In this document: in pieces, positions 16,923 through 26,369 of the stretch
How the letters are laid out: the number at the start of each line of letters is the position of its first letter
Numbering within the stretch: the first letter of the stretch is position 1
Assembly: GCF_013623835.1 (NCBI RefSeq)
Contig: NZ_JABKDE010000004.1
Span: forward strand, 372,001-436,000
Origin: Brevibacterium oceani
GTDB lineage: Bacteria > Actinomycetota > Actinomycetes > Actinomycetales > Brevibacteriaceae
Length of the DNA: 64,000 nt
Direction: 5' to 3'
Notes under the pieces: generated by a model
Told to the model about the DNA's origin: nothing
The model's database searches: none
What the model saw: the letters and a program-made list of their open reading frames with translations, nothing else
Translations under genes and position numbers: made by a program

Positions 16923-17789
16923 ATGGAACCTGACGGTCTGTACCGTCCGGTCGATCTCGAGGGTTTCGACTTCACCTTCACCGGTGGAGTCGGAACCCTC
17001 GTCATCAACCGGACCGACAAGCGCAATGCGATCTCGCGTGCGATGTGGCGTGCTCTGCCGGAGATCATCGCCTCAGTCGATGCCGACGATTCGATCGGGG
17101 CGCTCGTCATCACCGGGGCCGGCGGACACTTCTCCGCGGGATCGGACATCGCCGACCTCGACGTGCCGATCGCAGACTTCTGGGAGCTCAATTCCACCGC
17201 CGAGGCGGCCGTGGCCGATGCGAGGACTCCGACGATCGCGGCCATCGAGGGCAACTGCGTGGGCGGAGGCACGGAGATCGCCGCGGCCTGCGACATCCGC
17301 ATCGCCGCCCCCGGATCAGTCTTCGGCGTCACCGCAGCGAAGCTCGGGCTCGTCTACCCGCCCGGACCGACCCAGCGGCTGGCACGAGTCCTCGGGGACG
17401 CGTGGGCCCGCTACCTGCTGATCACCGCCTCGATCATGGGATTCGAAACGATGGAGCGACTCGGCTTCTTCCACGAGGTCTCCGGCACCCCGGCCGAGGC
17501 GGCACAGGCGCTGGGGGAGCGGATCGCCGGTCTGTCCCGGCTCAGCCAGATCGGGGCCACAGCGATCCTGGGCGGACACGCCCCCGGCGGGGCCACCTCG
17601 GCGGGTCTGGATGTCTCCGCCGATACCGCGGCCGGTGATGGTGCCGACGATGCCGGCGGCACTGCCGACGGGGCCCCGCCCGAATGGCTCGATGCCGCCT
17701 ACCGGGCGGAGATCGCACGCGGTCAGGAGGCCTTCTTCGCCAAGCGACCGCCCGCTTTCGGCTTCGCCAAATCCGCCTGGCAGGGCTGA
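16923..17789 (+). CDS. Enoyl-CoA hydratase/isomerase-family protein (one catalytic Glu replaced)
   Basis: The 288-residue crotonase-fold protein has oxyanion-hole motifs HFSAGSDIADLD (about 74-85) and CVGGGTEIAAACD (about 108-120). The first hydratase glutamate is kept in GGGTE, but the second, in the usual FGxPE block, aligns with FGVTA, so classic hydratase activity is unlikely. A 25-residue Gly/Ala/Asp-rich insert (about 224-248) interrupts the C-terminal part. It is 24 bp behind prpC with GAAAGG upstream and so probably belongs to the propionate operon. A short-chain acyl-CoA isomerase, thioesterase or decarboxylase role is possible. Confidence 0.8.
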   Translation: MEPDGLYRPVDLEGFDFTFTGGVGTLVINRTDKRNAISRAMWRALPEIIASVDADDSIGALVITGAGGHFSAGSDIADLDVPIADFWELNSTAEAAVADARTPTIAAIEGNCVGGGTEIAAACDIRIAAPGSVFGVTAAKLGLVYPPGPTQRLARVLGDAWARYLLITASIMGFETMERLGFFHEVSGTPAEAAQALGERIAGLSRLSQIGATAILGGHAPGGATSAGLDVSADTAAGDGADDAGGTADGAPPEWLDAAYRAEIARGQEAFFAKRPPAFGFAKSAWQG

Positions 17790-17812
17790 GGCGATGGAGT
17801 CCGCTGACGGGA

Positions 17813-17818
17813 TAAACT
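17813..17818 (+). promoter_or_regulatory. Putative -10 box of a leaderless ppx transcript
   Basis: TAAACT ends 6 nt before the ATG at 17825, and no ribosome binding site is present between the crotonase stop and the ATG. Confidence 0.5.
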
Positions 17819-17824
17819 GAGCGA

Positions 17825-18802
17825 ATGCGTCTTGCTGTCCTCGATATCGGCTCCAACAGCGTCCACCTCCTCGTCGTCGACGCTCACGTCGGAGCCCCGC
17901 CCCTGCCGGCCACCTCGCATAAGGAGGTGCTGCGCCTTGCCGAGTACCTCTGCGAGGACGGAATGATCGGCACGGAGGGGCAGCAGCGCCTCCACCAATT
18001 CATCGCCGACGCCGTTGAGATCGCCGAGGATCAGGGTGCCGAGCAGATCCTCGCGTTCGCCACCTCGGCGGTGCGCGACGCCCCCAACGGCGCAGAGCTC
18101 ATCGATTCGATCAATTCCCAGCTTGGCGTGACGCTCAACGTGATGTCGGGCAAGGACGAAGCCCGCGTGACCTTCCTCGCGGCCAGGCGTTGGTTCGGGT
18201 GGTCGGCGGGGAAGATCCTGCTGCTCGACATCGGCGGCGGATCCTTGGAGATCGCTGCCGGTCAGGACGAGTACCCGCAGGCGGCGGTGTCTGTTCCGCT
18301 AGGGGCAGGACGGACGTATGCGGACTTCCTGCCCGACCCCATCCCCTCGGCCGAGAACCTCCACAATCTGCGCAAACATGCTCGCGCCCAGATCGGCAAG
18401 ATCGCCGGCAAGATCAACCGGGTGGGTGCACCCGACCAAGTCGTCGGCTCCTCGAAGACCTTCCGTTCCCTGGCCCGCATCGCCGGTGCCGCGCCGAGCG
18501 GGGACGGGATCTACGCGCCGCGCAAACTCTTCCGACGCGACCTCTCAGGGATCATCGATACCCTGGCCTCGCGCACTCCGGAGGAGCGGGCGACCCTGCC
18601 CGGAGTCTCCGAGGCCCGCGCAGGACAGGTGCTCGCCGGAGCCATCGTTGCCGAGGCGGCCTTCACGATCTTCGACATCAGTGTTATGAACATCTCACCC
18701 TGGGCGCTGCGCGAGGGCATCATCATGCGCAAACTCGACCTGTTGGACTCCTCGGAGCAGTCCTCGGCGATGCGCGTCGAGCAGGTCGCAGCGCTCGACT
18801 GA
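17825..18802 (+). CDS. ppx: Exopolyphosphatase/guanosine pentaphosphatase (Ppx/GppA family)
   Basis: The family degrades inorganic polyphosphate or converts pppGpp to ppGpp. The 325-residue protein has the actin-like ATPase phosphate-1 motif at its very start (VLDIGSNSVHLLVVD), the AFATSAVRDAPN block near residue 78-89, the phosphate-2 motif LLDIGGGSLEIA near 136-147, and the ending SPWALREGII. It is the short actinobacterial form without the C-terminal HD-like domain of E. coli Ppx. It appears to have its own leaderless promoter. A 237-bp spacer then leads to glpD. Confidence 0.92.
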   Translation: MRLAVLDIGSNSVHLLVVDAHVGAPPLPATSHKEVLRLAEYLCEDGMIGTEGQQRLHQFIADAVEIAEDQGAEQILAFATSAVRDAPNGAELIDSINSQLGVTLNVMSGKDEARVTFLAARRWFGWSAGKILLLDIGGGSLEIAAGQDEYPQAAVSVPLGAGRTYADFLPDPIPSAENLHNLRKHARAQIGKIAGKINRVGAPDQVVGSSKTFRSLARIAGAAPSGDGIYAPRKLFRRDLSGIIDTLASRTPEERATLPGVSEARAGQVLAGAIVAEAAFTIFDISVMNISPWALREGIIMRKLDLLDSSEQSSAMRVEQVAALD

Positions 18803-19039
18803 AGACCTGCGGGCATCGGGGTTGCCTCCTCGCTTGAGCACCTGCGGGTGCGGGAATTGTGCCTGCGATTGAGCATCTGCAGGAACACGAAATCAGCACC
18901 GATCAGAACCGGTCAGTATCGCGATTAAGGTTCGCCTGCTAGCTTGTGAGTATTCGCCGCACCGAATCCTGTGGTCACCAACTGCAGGTGACGATGCCGA
19001 CGTGACCCCGAACGTCTGAAAGAAAGCACAGAACTGCCG

Positions 19040-20758
19040 ATGCGAAATGGCGAGCTGTCCCCACAACTGCGCGAACAGGCGCTGGAGACCCTGAAGAAGA
19101 CCAGCGCAGCCGAACCCCTGGACGTCTTCGTCGTCGGAGGAGGTGTGACAGGGGCAGGATCCGCCTTCGACGCGGCCACTCGCGGACTCAAGGTCGGCGT
19201 CGTCGACGCGAAGGACTGGGCCTCGGGCACCTCCTCACGGTCGTCGAAGCTCATGCACGGAGGTCTGCGCTACCTCGAAATGCTCGACTTCAAACTCGTT
19301 GCCGAGGCGCTGAAGGAACGCGACCTGCTGCTCCAGCACACGGCGCCCCACCTCGTCGAACCCGTCGCCTTCGTGTTCCCCTTCGAACATCGCCTCATCG
19401 ATCGGGCCTTCATCGGATCCGGTGTGCTCCTCTATGACACGATGGCCACCCGGCCCGGTCGCAAACGTGCCGTGCCGATGCACCGTCACCTGAGCAAGAA
19501 GGCGCTGAGCTCGCACTTCCCGGGCCTGGCCGACGACGCGGCCGTGGGTGCGCTCGAATACTACGACGCGAAGGTCGACGACGCCCGCTTCGTCATGACC
19601 CTCATCCGGTCGGCCGTCGGATACGGTGCCGCCGCTGCCAACCACGTCTCCGTCATCGGCTACCTCCATGATGGTGACCAGGTGTCAGGGGTGCGTGCCC
19701 GGGACGAGCTGACCGGAGACGAATTCGACGTCCACGCCCGCCGCACCATTCTCGCCGGCGGTGTCTGGACCGAAGAGCAGCAGGACCTGGCGAAGGCCGA
19801 TGCCGGACTCAAGGTGCTGGCCTCCAAGGGCGTGCACATCACCGTCGACCAGGACAAGATCAAGGCCGACCCGGACACAGGCATCATCTCGAAGACGGAG
19901 AAGTCCGTCCTCTTCGTCATCCCGTGGGAGGGGTACTGGGTCATCGGCACCACGGACACCCCGTGGACCGAGGACGTCGATGCCCCGGTGGCGACGTCGA
20001 AGGACATCGACTACCTGCTCGAGCACGCGAACGCGATCCTCGCCGACAAGCTCACCCGCGACGACGTCATCGGCGTCTACTCCGGTCTGCGGCCCCTGCT
20101 CCAGCCGGTGGTCAAGGAGGGTCAGGCCTCGACGAAGGTCTCGCGCGAACACACGGTGATGGAGGTCGAACCGGGCCTGGCGGCGATCGCCGGCGGAAAG
20201 TTCACCACCTACCGGGTGATGGCCGAGGACGCCGTCGACTTCGTCCTCGGAGACGATGCGAAGGACCGTCGGTCGCTGACCGAATCCGTGCCGCTGCTCG
20301 GTGCCCAGGGTGTCGGTGCCCTGCGCCGCGGACTGGCCGGGATCGCCGAGAAGTACGGATGGGACGAGGCGCGCGTCAAGCGTCTCATCCGCCGCTACGG
20401 CACACTGATCGAAGACCTGCTCGACCTCGTCGATGACGATCCCGAGCTCGGTCAGCCCCTGCCCGGCGCCGAACGCTATCTGCGCGTCGAAGCGCACTAC
20501 GCTGCGGCCGCCGAGGGGGCCGTCCACCTCGGTGATGTCCTCGAGCGTCGGATGCGGCTGAACTACGAGACCCGGGACCGGGGGAGGGATGCCGCCGAGG
20601 CGGTCGCCGCTATCGTCGCCCCGGTCCTCGGATGGGACGCCGAGCGGGAGGCTGCCGAGGTCGCGGACTTCCAGGCTCACGTCGAGGCTCAGGTCGCGGC
20701 CGAGGGAACGGAGGACGACGCCTCGGCGGCGGCTTTGGTGGGGGAGGCCCCGGCATAA
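19040..20758 (+). CDS. glpD: Aerobic glycerol-3-phosphate dehydrogenase
   Basis: GlpD oxidises glycerol-3-phosphate to dihydroxyacetone phosphate at the membrane and passes electrons to quinone, here menaquinone. The 572-residue flavoprotein has the FAD Rossmann motif VFVVGGGVTGAGSAFDAA (about 29-46), the glycerophosphate signature SSRSSKLMHGGLRYLE (about 67-82) and GGKFTTYRVMAEDA (about 384-397), then the C-terminal GlpD helical domain. The last 30 residues are an Ala/Glu-rich tail. A strong hairpin at 20766-20806 ends the transcript before glpF, so the genes are co-directional but separately transcribed. Confidence 0.96.
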   Translation: MRNGELSPQLREQALETLKKTSAAEPLDVFVVGGGVTGAGSAFDAATRGLKVGVVDAKDWASGTSSRSSKLMHGGLRYLEMLDFKLVAEALKERDLLLQHTAPHLVEPVAFVFPFEHRLIDRAFIGSGVLLYDTMATRPGRKRAVPMHRHLSKKALSSHFPGLADDAAVGALEYYDAKVDDARFVMTLIRSAVGYGAAAANHVSVIGYLHDGDQVSGVRARDELTGDEFDVHARRTILAGGVWTEEQQDLAKADAGLKVLASKGVHITVDQDKIKADPDTGIISKTEKSVLFVIPWEGYWVIGTTDTPWTEDVDAPVATSKDIDYLLEHANAILADKLTRDDVIGVYSGLRPLLQPVVKEGQASTKVSREHTVMEVEPGLAAIAGGKFTTYRVMAEDAVDFVLGDDAKDRRSLTESVPLLGAQGVGALRRGLAGIAEKYGWDEARVKRLIRRYGTLIEDLLDLVDDDPELGQPLPGAERYLRVEAHYAAAAEGAVHLGDVLERRMRLNYETRDRGRDAAEAVAAIVAPVLGWDAEREAAEVADFQAHVEAQVAAEGTEDDASAAALVGEAPA

Positions 20759-20765
20759 GCCGATT

Positions 20766-20806
20766 CGGGTGCCGGGGCAGCGAATCGATCGCTGTCCCGG
20801 CACCCG
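20766..20806 (+). terminator. Terminator hairpin after glpD
   Basis: Arms 20766-20782 and 20790-20806 pair at 16 of 17 positions around a 7-nt loop, 8 nt past the glpD stop. The next 172 bp, rich in CACC-type short repeats, should hold the glpF promoter. Confidence 0.75.
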
Positions 20807-20978
20807 CACCTCCCGCGATACTGCACGATCTGTACGCGCACCATCAGTACCTGTACCATCCGCACCACCGCACCACCTGCGACACCGGAACACCCGGGTG
20901 CATCCGCACCAGCGTCACCGTCTGTCAGTGCCGACAGTGGCGAGTGAGAACACACGAACAATGAGGAGTTTGTGAGAT

Positions 20979-21701
20979 ATGGGCACCATCTTTCTCTACG
21001 AGATCGCCGGTACGGCGATGCTCATCCTGCTCGGCGTCGGCGTCGTCGCCAACGTCGTGCTCGGCAAGACCAAAGGCAACGGCGGCGGTTGGCTGCTGAT
21101 CTCCTTCGGCTGGGGCCTCGCGGTCTTCGCCGGCGTCTTCGTCGCTTATAAGACCGGAGCGCATCTCAACCCGGCGGTGACCATCGGGATCCTGACGAGT
21201 GGGGCTGATGAGTACGCTCCGGGCATCGCCGTCACCTTCGGCAACACCATCGCCTACCTCGCGGCGGAGATGATCGGCGCAATGATCGGTGCGCTGTTGG
21301 CTTGGGCCGTGTACAAGAAGCACTACGACGAGGAGAAGGACGCGGGGAACATCCTCGGCACGTTCTCCACCGGTCCGGAGATCCGCTCCTACGGCTGGAA
21401 CTTCATCACCGAGATCATCGCGACCTTCGTGCTCGTCTTCGTCATCCTCGTCTTCGGCGGGACACCGGACAAGCTCGGCCCGCTGGCCGTGGCCCTCATC
21501 GTCGTTGCTGTCGGCGCCTCGCTGGGCGGCCCCACCGGCTACTCCATCAACCCGGCCCGTGACCTCGGACCCCGCATCGTCCACGCACTGCTGCCGATCC
21601 CGAACAAGGGCGGCTCCGATTGGGCGTATTCCTGGGTTCCGGTGTTCGGCCCCCTGGCCGGAGGGATCATCGCCGGCCTGGCCTCCCGGGTCTTCATCTG
21701 A
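20979..21701 (+). CDS. glpF: Glycerol uptake facilitator (aquaglyceroporin)
   Basis: The 240-residue membrane channel has six hydrophobic segments and both aquaporin NPA boxes, HLNPAVT (about residue 63-69) and [11 protein letters not shown] (about 189-199). The Asp after the second NPA (NPARD) marks a glycerol facilitator and not a water-only channel. It admits glycerol for phosphorylation by GlpK, encoded 38 bp downstream, so the two form an operon. An ATGAGGAG-type sequence precedes the start. Confidence 0.96.
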   Translation: MGTIFLYEIAGTAMLILLGVGVVANVVLGKTKGNGGGWLLISFGWGLAVFAGVFVAYKTGAHLNPAVTIGILTSGADEYAPGIAVTFGNTIAYLAAEMIGAMIGALLAWAVYKKHYDEEKDAGNILGTFSTGPEIRSYGWNFITEIIATFVLVFVILVFGGTPDKLGPLAVALIVVAVGASLGGPTGYSINPARDLGPRIVHALLPIPNKGGSDWAYSWVPVFGPLAGGIIAGLASRVFI

Positions 21702-21739
21702 GTACGATCACGTCCAAGCACATCGACACAGGAGTCAGA

Positions 21740-23272
21740 ATGAGTCAGGAAAAGTTCATCCTCGCCATCGACCAGGGCACCACCTCGTCGCGGGCGATCG
21801 TCTTCGACCATGACGGACAGATCGTGTCCTCCGGTCAGCTCGAACACGAACAGATCTTCCCCCGCGCCGGCTGGGTCGAACACGATCCGGCCGAGATCAT
21901 CAAGAACACCAACGAAGCGATCGGGCAGGCGCTGGCTCGGGCGAACATCAACCGGCACCAGCTCGAGGGCGTGGGCATCACGAACCAGCGTGAGACCACG
22001 GTGATCTGGAACAAGAACACCGGGGAGCCCGTCTACAACGCAATCGTGTGGCAGGACGCACGGACCCAGAAGGTCTGTGACGAACTCGCCGGAGACGACG
22101 GCCCGGACAAGTACAAGGACCGGGTGGGGCTGCCTTTGGCCACGTACTTCGCAGGCCCGAAGGCCAAATGGATCTTCGACAACGTCGACGGGGTCAAGGA
22201 AGCAGCCGCGGCCGGAGACCTCCTCTTCGGCACCATGGACACCTGGGTGATCTGGAACCTCACCGGAGGCACCAACGGCGGAATCCACGTCACCGACGTC
22301 ACGAACGCCTCACGCACGATGCTGATGAACATCGACACCCTCGACTGGAATGCCGACATCGCCGCGGACATGGGCATCCCGGTGGAGATGCTGCCGGAGA
22401 TCAAGTCCTGCTCCGAGATCTACGGCTACGGGGCGAAGAATGGCTTGATCATCGACACTCCGATCTGCGGCATCCTCGGAGATCAGCAGGCGGCGACCTT
22501 CGGGCAGGCCTGCTTCGAGAAGGGGCAGGCGAAGAACACCTACGGCACCGGCAACTTCATGCTCATCAACACCGGCAACGAACCGGTGGCGAGCAAGAAC
22601 GGCCTGCTCACGACCGTGGCCTACAAGATCGGTGAGGACGAGGCCGTCTACGCACTCGAGGGTTCGGTGGCCGTGACCGGTTCGCTCGTGCAGTGGCTGC
22701 GCGACAATTTCGGGATCATCAACGATGCTCCTGAGGTCGAGACCCTGGCCAAGCAGGTCGACGACAACGGAGGCTGCTATATCGTGCCGGCGTTCTCCGG
22801 TCTCTTCGCACCCCACTGGGAGTCCGACGCCCGGGGTGTGATCGTGGGCCTGACCCGATACGTGAACAAGAACCACATCGCGCGGGCGGCCCTCGAGTCC
22901 GTGGCGTTCCAGTCGCGCGAGGTCCTCGACGCGATGAACCTCGACTCCGGCGTCGAACTCACCGAGCTCAAGGTCGACGGCGGCATGGTCGCCAACGAGA
23001 CACTCATGCAGTTCCAGGCCGACCTCCTCGGCGTGCCCGTCATCCGGCCAGAGGTCGTCGAGACCACGGCACTGGGTGCGGCCTATGCGGCCGGCATCGC
23101 CGTGAAGTTCTGGAACGGCGAAGAGGACGTGCGCAACAATTGGCGCGAGGACGAGCGCTGGAACCCGTCGATGGACGATGAGAGGATCGACCGCCTGTAC
23201 CGCCTGTGGAACAAGGCGGTCGAACGTTCGAAGGATTGGGTCGACGAGGACACAGAAGAACTCTACGGCTGA
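21740..23272 (+). CDS. glpK: Glycerol kinase
   Basis: GlpK phosphorylates glycerol to glycerol-3-phosphate, the substrate of GlpD. The 510-residue FGGY-family kinase begins [18 protein letters not shown] (phosphate-1), has the GNFMLINTG and [17 protein letters not shown] blocks, and ends with the second FGGY-family block ([20 protein letters not shown]). The ATG at 21740 has GGAG 6 nt upstream; an in-frame extension back to 21620 runs through glpF and is a shadow. A perfect 24-bp hairpin follows directly. Confidence 0.97.
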   Translation: MSQEKFILAIDQGTTSSRAIVFDHDGQIVSSGQLEHEQIFPRAGWVEHDPAEIIKNTNEAIGQALARANINRHQLEGVGITNQRETTVIWNKNTGEPVYNAIVWQDARTQKVCDELAGDDGPDKYKDRVGLPLATYFAGPKAKWIFDNVDGVKEAAAAGDLLFGTMDTWVIWNLTGGTNGGIHVTDVTNASRTMLMNIDTLDWNADIAADMGIPVEMLPEIKSCSEIYGYGAKNGLIIDTPICGILGDQQAATFGQACFEKGQAKNTYGTGNFMLINTGNEPVASKNGLLTTVAYKIGEDEAVYALEGSVAVTGSLVQWLRDNFGIINDAPEVETLAKQVDDNGGCYIVPAFSGLFAPHWESDARGVIVGLTRYVNKNHIARAALESVAFQSREVLDAMNLDSGVELTELKVDGGMVANETLMQFQADLLGVPVIRPEVVETTALGAAYAAGIAVKFWNGEEDVRNNWREDERWNPSMDDERIDRLYRLWNKAVERSKDWVDEDTEELYG

Positions 23273-23278
23273 CAATTA

Positions 23279-23334
23279 CTACCTGACGGCGGCCCAGCAA
23301 CCACGCGCAAGGTTGCTGGGCCGCCGTCAGGTAG
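23279..23334 (+). terminator. Very long perfect hairpin after glpK
   Basis: Arms 23279-23302 and 23311-23334 are perfectly complementary over 24 bp with an 8-nt loop, starting 6 nt past the glpK stop. It has no T-run. It ends only 22 nt before the -10 box of the next gene. Confidence 0.85.
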
Positions 23335-23356
23335 CAAGGAGGGGCGGGGGCCGCGT

Positions 23357-23362
23357 TAAACT
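23357..23362 (+). promoter_or_regulatory. Putative -10 box of a leaderless isomerase transcript
   Basis: TAAACT ends 7 nt before the ATG at 23370. The segment before it is squeezed between this box and the glpK terminator. Confidence 0.45.
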
Positions 23363-23369
23363 GGATGTG

Positions 23370-24368
23370 ATGAGCAAGAAGTCGAAGTCCCAGCGGAAGG
23401 TGCTGACCACCAAGAATTCTGCGCGCTCGAATTCGAAGCGCCACCGGCAGTACTTCGACAGCCACGAAGTCTACGAACACGATGCCCATCACGTCTCCGA
23501 CCACCGAATCCGCCTCGGCCTCTCCAGCTCCTCCGTGTCACCGATGACGGTGGAGGAGACCTTCGTCCAAGCTGCCAAACACGGCTACGACGGCGTCGAG
23601 ATCATGGTCACCCACAACGCGGAGACCCGCGACGTCGACCTCATCAACGGACTCGCTGCCGACACCGGTCTCGACGTGATCTCGCTCCATGCCCCGACCC
23701 TGCTGTTCCTCCCGCGCGTACTGCACAAAGACCATTGGGAGAAGCTGCGCATCACCGCGAATCTCGCCAAGGAAGTCGGCGCCGAAACCGTCGTCCTCCA
23801 TCCGCCCTTCCGCTGGCAGGGCGAGTACGCGCTCGGTTTCGTCGACGGCGTGCGGCAGGTCTCGCAGGAGACCGGAGTGCGACTGGCCGTCGAGAATATG
23901 TACCCCTGGAGAGCCGGACTCCGCGAGATCCTCGTCTACTACCCCGACTGGAATCCGCTGGACGAAGACTACGACGACCTCACCTTCGACTTCTCCCACG
24001 CTTCGACGGCTGGCATGAACGCACTCGAAACCGTCGCCGAGGTATTCGACCGACTCCGCCACGTCCACCTCACCGACGGCGCCGGCTCCCTCAAGGACGA
24101 ACATCTCGTGCCCGGTGTCGGCACCATGCCCGTGGCCGAGACCCTGCAGTACCTCGCAAAACACAACTGGGCCGGCGACGTCGTCGTCGAGGTCAACACC
24201 CGATTCGTCCGCAGACAGTCGACACGCGAGAAGATGCTCGCCGACTCGATCGCCTTCGCCCGCGAACACCTCGGACTGGGCGACCGCGCTCCACGGCGCA
24301 ACGCCCGCAGCCACACCCGCACTTCGGAGGGCCGGTCCGCGACTTCCGCCGACACCAGCCCCGACTGA
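23370..24368 (+). CDS. Sugar phosphate isomerase/epimerase-like TIM-barrel protein
   Basis: The 332-residue protein belongs to the xylose isomerase-like/AP endonuclease family 2 barrel. The visible strands are RIRLGLSSSSV (about 45-55), GYDGVEIMVTH, LDVISLHAPTLLFLPR, AETVVLHPPFRWQGEY, RLAVENMYPW, LTFDFSHASTAG and HVHLTDGAG. The E, D and H residues at strand ends could bind metal. A basic Lys/Arg/Ser-rich tail of about 40 residues precedes the barrel, and a Thr/Ser-rich tail of about 25 follows it. Such proteins often sit before proC in actinobacteria, but their substrate is unknown. The ATG at 23370 is set by the leaderless promoter spacing. Confidence 0.75.
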   Translation: MSKKSKSQRKVLTTKNSARSNSKRHRQYFDSHEVYEHDAHHVSDHRIRLGLSSSSVSPMTVEETFVQAAKHGYDGVEIMVTHNAETRDVDLINGLAADTGLDVISLHAPTLLFLPRVLHKDHWEKLRITANLAKEVGAETVVLHPPFRWQGEYALGFVDGVRQVSQETGVRLAVENMYPWRAGLREILVYYPDWNPLDEDYDDLTFDFSHASTAGMNALETVAEVFDRLRHVHLTDGAGSLKDEHLVPGVGTMPVAETLQYLAKHNWAGDVVVEVNTRFVRRQSTREKMLADSIAFAREHLGLGDRAPRRNARSHTRTSEGRSATSADTSPD

Positions 24369-24493
24369 GCCTCATCTCGAAGGCCGGGGCGATCGGAGGC
24401 GATGACCTCCTCCGTCCGGCCTTCGTCTCCAGACTGCCGACCACAGCGACATCGCACCGTAATCACACCACCACGACGAAAGGCTGGCCAGAT

Positions 24494-25330
24494 TTGACCA
24501 CGATCGCCTCCATCGGAACCGGAAACATGGGCACCGCGCTGATCCAGGGAATCCTCAGCGCCGACGAGAACATCACAGTCCGAGCGACGACGAATTCGGC
24601 CGCCTCGGCGAAGCGCCTGGCTGGTGAGATGCCCCAGGCGACGGTCACCTCGGTGGAGGAGGACGCAGACGCCAATGCCACGGCCGCGACCGGCGCCGAC
24701 TTCGTCTTCCTCGGCGTCAAACCGTGGATGATGGCCGATGCGCTGCGCGCTCTCGCCCCCGCCCTCGAGCCGACCACGGTGCTCGTTTCCATGGCCGCGG
24801 GGGTCGCCTCCGCTGACCTCGCACAGCTCGCCCCGCAGAACCCGATCGTGCGCATCATGCCCAATACGCCGAGCTCGATCGGCCACGGAGTCATCGCCCT
24901 GGCCCCCGACGCCGAGGTGGCCGCCGACAGCGTCGAAACCCTGCGGTCCCTGCTCTCCGGGGCCGGGCTCGTCGTCGATCTCGACGAATCCCAGATCCCC
25001 GCGATGACCGGGATCTCCGGGTCCGGCGTCGCGTACTTCTTCCTCCTGGCCGAGGCGATGATCGCCGCCGGCGTCAAGCAGGGACTGAGCGAGGACGCAG
25101 CCCGACAGATGGTCGTGGCCACCGCCGACGGTGCTGGACGCCTGCTCACCCGCAAACCCGACCCGGCCGCTCAGCGCAAGGCCGTGAGCAGCAAGGGCGG
25201 AACGACCTTGGCCGGACTCCAGGAGTTCATCGATGCCGGGATCTTCGATATCGCCGAGGCGGCCGCGCAGGCGGCAGCGGACCGTTCCCTGGAGATGGAG
25301 CGGGAGAATTCCGAGGTCATCAACGGCTGA
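24494..25330 (+). CDS. proC: Pyrroline-5-carboxylate reductase
   Basis: ProC reduces pyrroline-5-carboxylate to proline with NAD(P)H. The 278-residue protein starts with the Rossmann motif IASIGTGNMGTALIQGIL and has FVFLGVKPW, the RIMPNTPSSIGHG block and the C-terminal P5CR signature GISGSGVAYFFLLAEAM followed by QMVVATADGAGRLL. The only start that fits the family length is TTG at 24494, 10 nt behind an AAAGG. The frame stays open far upstream inside the isomerase gene, but that part is a shadow. A 125-bp gap separates it from the isomerase gene. Confidence 0.93.
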   Translation: MTTIASIGTGNMGTALIQGILSADENITVRATTNSAASAKRLAGEMPQATVTSVEEDADANATAATGADFVFLGVKPWMMADALRALAPALEPTTVLVSMAAGVASADLAQLAPQNPIVRIMPNTPSSIGHGVIALAPDAEVAADSVETLRSLLSGAGLVVDLDESQIPAMTGISGSGVAYFFLLAEAMIAAGVKQGLSEDAARQMVVATADGAGRLLTRKPDPAAQRKAVSSKGGTTLAGLQEFIDAGIFDIAEAAAQAAADRSLEMERENSEVING

Positions 25331-25357
25331 GAGTCATCAGCGGCTGAGTGCCGTTGT

Positions 25358-25380
25358 CCCTGACCATGGGTCGGTCAGGG
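25358..25380. terminator. Bidirectional hairpin between proC and the LuxR-type gene
   Basis: CCCTGACC (25358-25365) and GGTCAGGG (25373-25380) form an 8-bp stem with a 7-nt loop. It is 28 nt past the proC stop and overlaps the stop codon of the convergent regulator gene, so it may serve both. Confidence 0.55.
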
Positions 25381-26262
25381 GAGGACGTTCGAGGATCGGG
25401 CGATGGACACGGCCTCGTGGCGGGTCCGCGCCGATAGCTTGACCATGGCGGTGTTGAGATAGGACTTCACCGTCGACTCACGCAGGCTCAGGGCTTCGGC
25501 GATGCGGGCATTCGACCAGCCCAGCGCCACGTGGGAGAGGATATCGGTCTCCCGTGGGGACAGACGCACGGCTGGGACCGGCGACGGACAGTTCTCGGGA
25601 TTGTGCCCGGAGAGGATGTCGGCCAGCCGGTTCTCGACTCCGCTGAGCCTCTCCCTGGCCTCATCGTCGAGGATGCTCGCACGGATCGCCCGCAGCTCCG
25701 CATACGTATGGCGAAGAGCCTCCCTGCCCGAGGCGTCGAGGTCGGAATAGAGCTGTTCGCCGTTGCCGCGGCCGTCTTCTCGGGCCACCCGCCGGTGATC
25801 GAGCCGGGCGAGGTCGACCGAGAGCTGCCGTACGCGTCGGACGAGATCTCCCGTCTGCGGGGCCGCGGCATCGTAGTCCGAGCGATGCCCGCAGTAGACC
25901 ATCCCCGTGACCTCTCCGCCGCGCAGCGTGGGGACGGCGACGAGGACGCGGATGCCCTCTCCGAGCACCTCCTCGTCGTAGTGATGGGTGATATAGGGGT
26001 CGACCTCGTAGTCGCGGGTCAGCTGGGGCGTTCCTTCGGTCATCGCTCGACCGCCGAGCCCTCGTCCGGTGGAGACGATGAGAGAGGAGAGCAGATCCTG
26101 ACCGGCACCGGCCACGGCCTCGACGGCCACTGAGCCCTCATCGACCGTGCCTCCGAAGATGACGTCGCCCGTGCCGCCTCGATGCAGCGAATCGACGGCC
26201 TCGACGAACAGGCGGCGGGTCTCGGCCCTGAGTGCCCGCGTTTTCCTGGCGTTCGCATTCAT
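25375..26262 (-). CDS. LuxR-type regulator with GAF-like sensor domain (RamA-like)
   Basis: The 295-residue protein has an N-terminal GAF-like region (about 20-150), a helical linker with a Cys-containing SGHNPENCPSP segment, and a C-terminal LuxR/FixJ helix-turn-helix (LSPRETDILSHVALGWSNAR and ESTVKSYLNTAMVKL, about 228-285). There is no phosphoacceptor receiver domain. Size and layout match RamA of Corynebacterium glutamicum, the activator of acetate metabolism genes. That protein is known to activate mctC, whose homologue is divergent here. The start appears leaderless, with TAGCTT at 26269-26274 6 nt upstream. Autoregulation from the shared 107-bp region is likely. Confidence 0.85.
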   Translation of the reverse strand: MNANARKTRALRAETRRLFVEAVDSLHRGGTGDVIFGGTVDEGSVAVEAVAGAGQDLLSSLIVSTGRGLGGRAMTEGTPQLTRDYEVDPYITHHYDEEVLGEGIRVLVAVPTLRGGEVTGMVYCGHRSDYDAAAPQTGDLVRRVRQLSVDLARLDHRRVAREDGRGNGEQLYSDLDASGREALRHTYAELRAIRASILDDEARERLSGVENRLADILSGHNPENCPSPVPAVRLSPRETDILSHVALGWSNARIAEALSLRESTVKSYLNTAMVKLSARTRHEAVSIARSSNVLP

Positions 26263-26369
26263 GTGAACAAGCTACCAACTTTCGGTGGTATTCCCTAGCG
26301 CATGCTGAACGTTACCTTTGGGTCATGTGATTCAGGACACTGAAGTTCTGTCCATTCAAAGGAGAAAGA

